Part shown: piece after piece, positions 6,417 to 9,341 of the stretch | How positions within the stretch are numbered: position 1 is the first letter of the stretch | Layout: each line of letters opens with the position of its first letter | NCBI GenBank assembly: GCA_016650185.1 | Contig: JAENWE010000027.1 | Location: 1-9,341 of the forward strand | Reading direction: 5' to 3' | Length of the DNA: 9,341 nucleotides | From: Vicinamibacteria bacterium | GTDB lineage: Bacteria; Acidobacteriota; Vicinamibacteria; Fen-336; JAGNNV01 | Notes under the pieces: generated by a model | The model's input: only the letters and a program-made list of their open reading frames with translations | Database searches by the model: none | Told to the model about the DNA's origin: nothing | Position numbers and translations under genes: made by a program

Positions 6417-7409
6417 TTGAAGGTCGCAGTCACGGGCGGCGCCGGGTACATCGGCTCGCATGCGGTCGCCGAGCTGCTGAGCCTCGGGCATCAGGTCACG
6501 GTGATCGACGATCTCTCGGCCGGGCACCTGGCCGCGGTTCCGGAGTCGGCGGTGCGGTTCGTTCGCGCTGACATCGGCGATCTCGGGGCCATGACAAAAG
6601 CGCTCGACCGCCAGGACGCGTTGATCCATTTCGCGGGCCTCCTTTCCGTGGGCGGCTCGATGAAGGATCCTCGGTCCTATTTCGAGACCAACCTGGTCAA
6701 GGGCATGACCCTGCTCGATGCCGCGAAGGCCACGGCGGTGAGGCGGTTCATCTTCAGCTCGACCTGCGCCACTTATGGCGTGCCGCACGGACCTTTGACC
6801 GAAGATCACACCAAAGAACCCGTGAACCCTTACGGCGCGTCAAAACGAGCCTTCGAGCAGGTGCTCGAGGCCTACGCGCGCATCGGACAGGTACGAGCCA
6901 TAGCCCTTCGCTATTTCAACGACGCGGGCGCGCGGCGCGATGGGTCGCTGGGCGAGGACCATGCTCATGAGGAACATCTCATCCCTCTGGCTTTAGACGC
7001 CGCCGCGGGCCGCCGCCCTCCTCTGACCGTCTTCGGCGACGACTACGAAACTCCCGACGGCACCTGCCTTCGCGACTACGTCCACGTGGACGACCTCGCG
7101 CGCGCACACGTTCTCGCTCTCGAAGCGGTGGACCGAACGACTTCGCCCTTCACCCCCATCAACCTCGGAACCGGGCACGGCACTTCCGTGCGCGCGGTCG
7201 TTCAGTCCGTCGAGCGAGTGACCGGGATGAAGGTTCCGCATTCGGTCGGCCCGCGACGAGCCGGCGATCCGCCCGCTCTCATCGCGGTTCCTGAGCGGTC
7301 GAGAACGGTTCTTGGCTTTGAGCCCGCGATCCCGTCCATCGACGAAATCGTGGAAACGGCCTGGACATGGCGCAAGGCTCATCCCCAGGGATACAGTAGC
7401 GCGAGATGA
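6417..7409 (+). CDS. galE: UDP-glucose 4-epimerase
   Basis: GalE interconverts UDP-glucose and UDP-galactose using bound NAD+, here probably feeding galactose-type residues to the surface glycan. The 330-residue extended SDR protein has GGAGYIGSH at 7-15 and SSTCATYG at 114-121. The catalytic pair is Tyr139/Lys143 in YGASK. RYFNDAGA (165-172) carries the substrate-binding Asn168. The GalE-typical DGTCLRDYVHVDDLARAH is at 214-231, and HPQGY lies near the C-terminus. The start must be TTG at 6417: the NAD-binding fold begins at once and there is no other NTG codon close by. This TTG directly abuts the ugd stop (TGATTG), so translation probably depends on ribosomes finishing ugd. Leu288 appears to align with E. 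coli Tyr299, a substrate gatekeeper, so UDP-GlcNAc/GalNAc epimerisation is possible. The end overlaps the next gene by four bases. Confidence 0.95.
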   Translation: MKVAVTGGAGYIGSHAVAELLSLGHQVTVIDDLSAGHLAAVPESAVRFVRADIGDLGAMTKALDRQDALIHFAGLLSVGGSMKDPRSYFETNLVKGMTLLDAAKATAVRRFIFSSTCATYGVPHGPLTEDHTKEPVNPYGASKRAFEQVLEAYARIGQVRAIALRYFNDAGARRDGSLGEDHAHEEHLIPLALDAAAGRRPPLTVFGDDYETPDGTCLRDYVHVDDLARAHVLALEAVDRTTSPFTPINLGTGHGTSVRAVVQSVERVTGMKVPHSVGPRRAGDPPALIAVPERSRTVLGFEPAIPSIDEIVETAWTWRKAHPQGYSSAR

Positions 7410-8116
7410 GACGCCCCAATCCCCTTCCTGACCCGCTGCTGTCGGTCATCATCCCAGTCTTCAACGAGAAGGACACGGTCGAGGAAATTATCGACCGCGT
7501 GCTGGCCGTGCCGGGCATCCGGAAGGAGGTCGTCATCGTGAACGATGCGTCCACCGATGGCTCCCGCGAGATTCTCGATCGCCTGGCCGGCCCCAAAGGA
7601 TTTCGGCTCTTCCACCAGGAAAGGAATCAGGGCAAAGGCGCAGCGGTCCGGCGGGGCATTCGGGAGGCCACCGGCGATGTCATCGTGGTGCAGGACGCGG
7701 ACCTCGAGTACTCCCCCGAGGAGTATCCAGACCTTCTCGATCTGATCATCAAGGGAAAAGCCGATGCCGTTTTCGGGTCCAGGTTCATTGGCCGGCACCG
7801 CTGTCATCTGTTCACGCATTACCTCGCGAACCTTTTTCTGAACCTGGTGACGAACATCCTCTACAACACGACCATGACCGACATGGAGACATGCTTCAAG
7901 GCCATCCGGGCCGACATCCTCAAGCCGATGCCCCTGCACTCCAACCGTTTCGGCATCGAGCCGGAGATCACGGCCAAGCTCTTCAAAGCCGGCGCGCGGG
8001 TGTATGAGGTGCCGATCACCTACGACGGCCGCGACTACTCAGAGGGCAAGAAGATCACGTGGAAGGACGGCTTCCCGGCCCTTAGGACCCTCGTCAAATA
8101 CCGATTCACCGATTAA
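7406..8116 (+). CDS. Family 2 glycosyltransferase, polyprenyl-phosphate (dolichol-P-mannose synthase-like) type
   Basis: This is an inverting GT-A enzyme of 236 residues resembling the catalytic domain of polyprenol-phosphate mannosyl/glucosyltransferases, which move a sugar from an NDP donor to a lipid phosphate. Motifs in order are LSVIIPVFNE (12-21), VNDASTDGS (45-53), RNQGKGAAVRRG (73-84), the metal-binding Asp97-Ala-Asp99 in QDADLEY, GSRF at 124-127 and TDMETCFKA (158-166). The C-terminus ends as a soluble domain at about residue 236 with no transmembrane helices, unlike the longer DPMS or GtrB-type enzymes. It would need to sit peripherally on the membrane. The ATG at 7406 overlaps the galE stop (ATGA), so it is translationally coupled; an AGGGA lies 14 bases upstream. 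Context suggests it uses a sugar from the ugd/galE/gmd supply. The donor is not determinable, and an ordinary glycan-chain transferase is a fair alternative. Confidence 0.92.
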   Translation: MRRPNPLPDPLLSVIIPVFNEKDTVEEIIDRVLAVPGIRKEVVIVNDASTDGSREILDRLAGPKGFRLFHQERNQGKGAAVRRGIREATGDVIVVQDADLEYSPEEYPDLLDLIIKGKADAVFGSRFIGRHRCHLFTHYLANLFLNLVTNILYNTTMTDMETCFKAIRADILKPMPLHSNRFGIEPEITAKLFKAGARVYEVPITYDGRDYSEGKKITWKDGFPALRTLVKYRFTD

Positions 8117-8249
8117 TGAGCTTTGGGGCCGCAGAAGCAACTCGGTTCCGTGCTCAGATTCAAGACATCATCCTCAAGCCCGAATGACAAACGAGCGCAA
8201 GCAACTTTGCTCAGGAATCGGGCCTTCGCTCAAGAGACTCGAGAACACC

Positions 8250-9203
<954 letters not shown>

Positions 9204-9206
<3 letters not shown>

Positions 9207-9225
9207 CCGCCAGCACGCGCGGCTA
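9204..9225 (+). terminator. Terminator-like hairpin at the gmd stop codon
   Basis: TAGCCGC, eight loop bases and GCGGCTA form a perfect 7-bp GC-rich stem that starts at the gmd stop codon itself. Only two T residues follow, so it is not a canonical intrinsic terminator. It could be a pause or RNA-end stabilising element, or mark the end of the plus-strand transcript. The remaining bases to 9341 contain no gene I can support. Confidence 0.3.
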
Positions 9226-9341
9226 TTGCGTGTGAGGCCTCCCGCCGGCCATCGCGAGCTGTCCACGGCCTTCGGTCGTGACGTTTGGCAGCAAACCCAC
9301 AACCGTCATCGCGAAGGACCCGAAGTTTTCCTCGGACTGAA

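Noticed and set aside
5847..6809. Minus-strand open frame of 320 codons across the ugd/galE junction
   Set aside because: It is antisense to two well-identified enzymes with intact catalytic motifs, and the translation has no family-like features.
8004..8249. N-terminal extension of gmd, including an in-frame ATG at 8184
   Set aside because: Most of it overlaps the GT2 gene in another frame; the Gmd Rossmann fold begins at MKKALITG (8250). The 22-residue extension from 8184 is not excluded but has no support.
9283..9296. GTTTG-gcag-CAAAC inverted repeat
   Set aside because: A 5-bp stem with no U-tract or defined position relative to a gene; likely chance.
9232..9341. Frame open from GTG 9232 to the right edge, possible start of another gene
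   Set aside because: Only 36 codons are visible, with no ribosome binding site and no recognisable motif; too little to call.

Overview
This is a high-GC window with compact, often overlapping genes, GTG/TTG as well as ATG starts, and few strong Shine-Dalgarno sequences. It looks like a Gram-negative-type bacterium. The mix of a DUF4097-like strand-repeat protein, a roughly 300-residue PurC and a chromosomal exopolysaccharide/O-antigen type cluster would fit a deep-branching high-GC phylum such as Acidobacteriota or an Eisenbacteria-like lineage. Nothing visible fixes the taxon, so that is only a suggestion. I see no tRNA, rRNA, CRISPR array, insertion sequence or prophage gene.

Layout. (1) 2-751 (+): the 3' part of a repetitive beta-strand protein with a proline-rich tail, cut by the left edge. 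(2) 821-1720 (+): purC, a housekeeping purine gene. (3) 1780-4843 (-): three glycosyltransferase genes (GT4, GT4, GT2) joined by 4-base stop/start overlaps, forming one operon that converges on purC. (4) 4844-5117: a 274-base divergent intergenic region, the only obvious place for the promoters of both flanking operons. (5) 5118-8116 (+): ugd, galE and a GT2 gene with zero-gap or 4-base-overlap junctions. (6) 8250-9206 (+): gmd, 133 bases further on in the same direction, with a terminator-like hairpin at its stop codon. (7) 9207-9341: no supportable gene.

How the genes fit together. Ugd makes UDP-glucuronate, GalE interconverts UDP-glucose and UDP-galactose (possibly also the N-acetyl forms), and Gmd makes GDP-4-keto-6-deoxymannose. 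These are three activated-sugar supplies. The three minus-strand transferases and the plus-strand GT2 are the likely users. The inferred product is a surface polysaccharide or lipid-linked glycan containing uronic acid, galactose-type and 6-deoxyhexose residues. No flippase, polymerase, initiating phosphoglycosyltransferase or second GDP-deoxyhexose enzyme lies in the window, so the pathway is incomplete here and the structure cannot be deduced.

Overall this is a recognisable polysaccharide-precursor and glycosyltransferase region. I do not see a new class of system. The points most worth a second look are the exact 36-residue repeat in the left-edge protein, the divergent control region, and two active-site or gatekeeper substitutions in GalE and Gmd.
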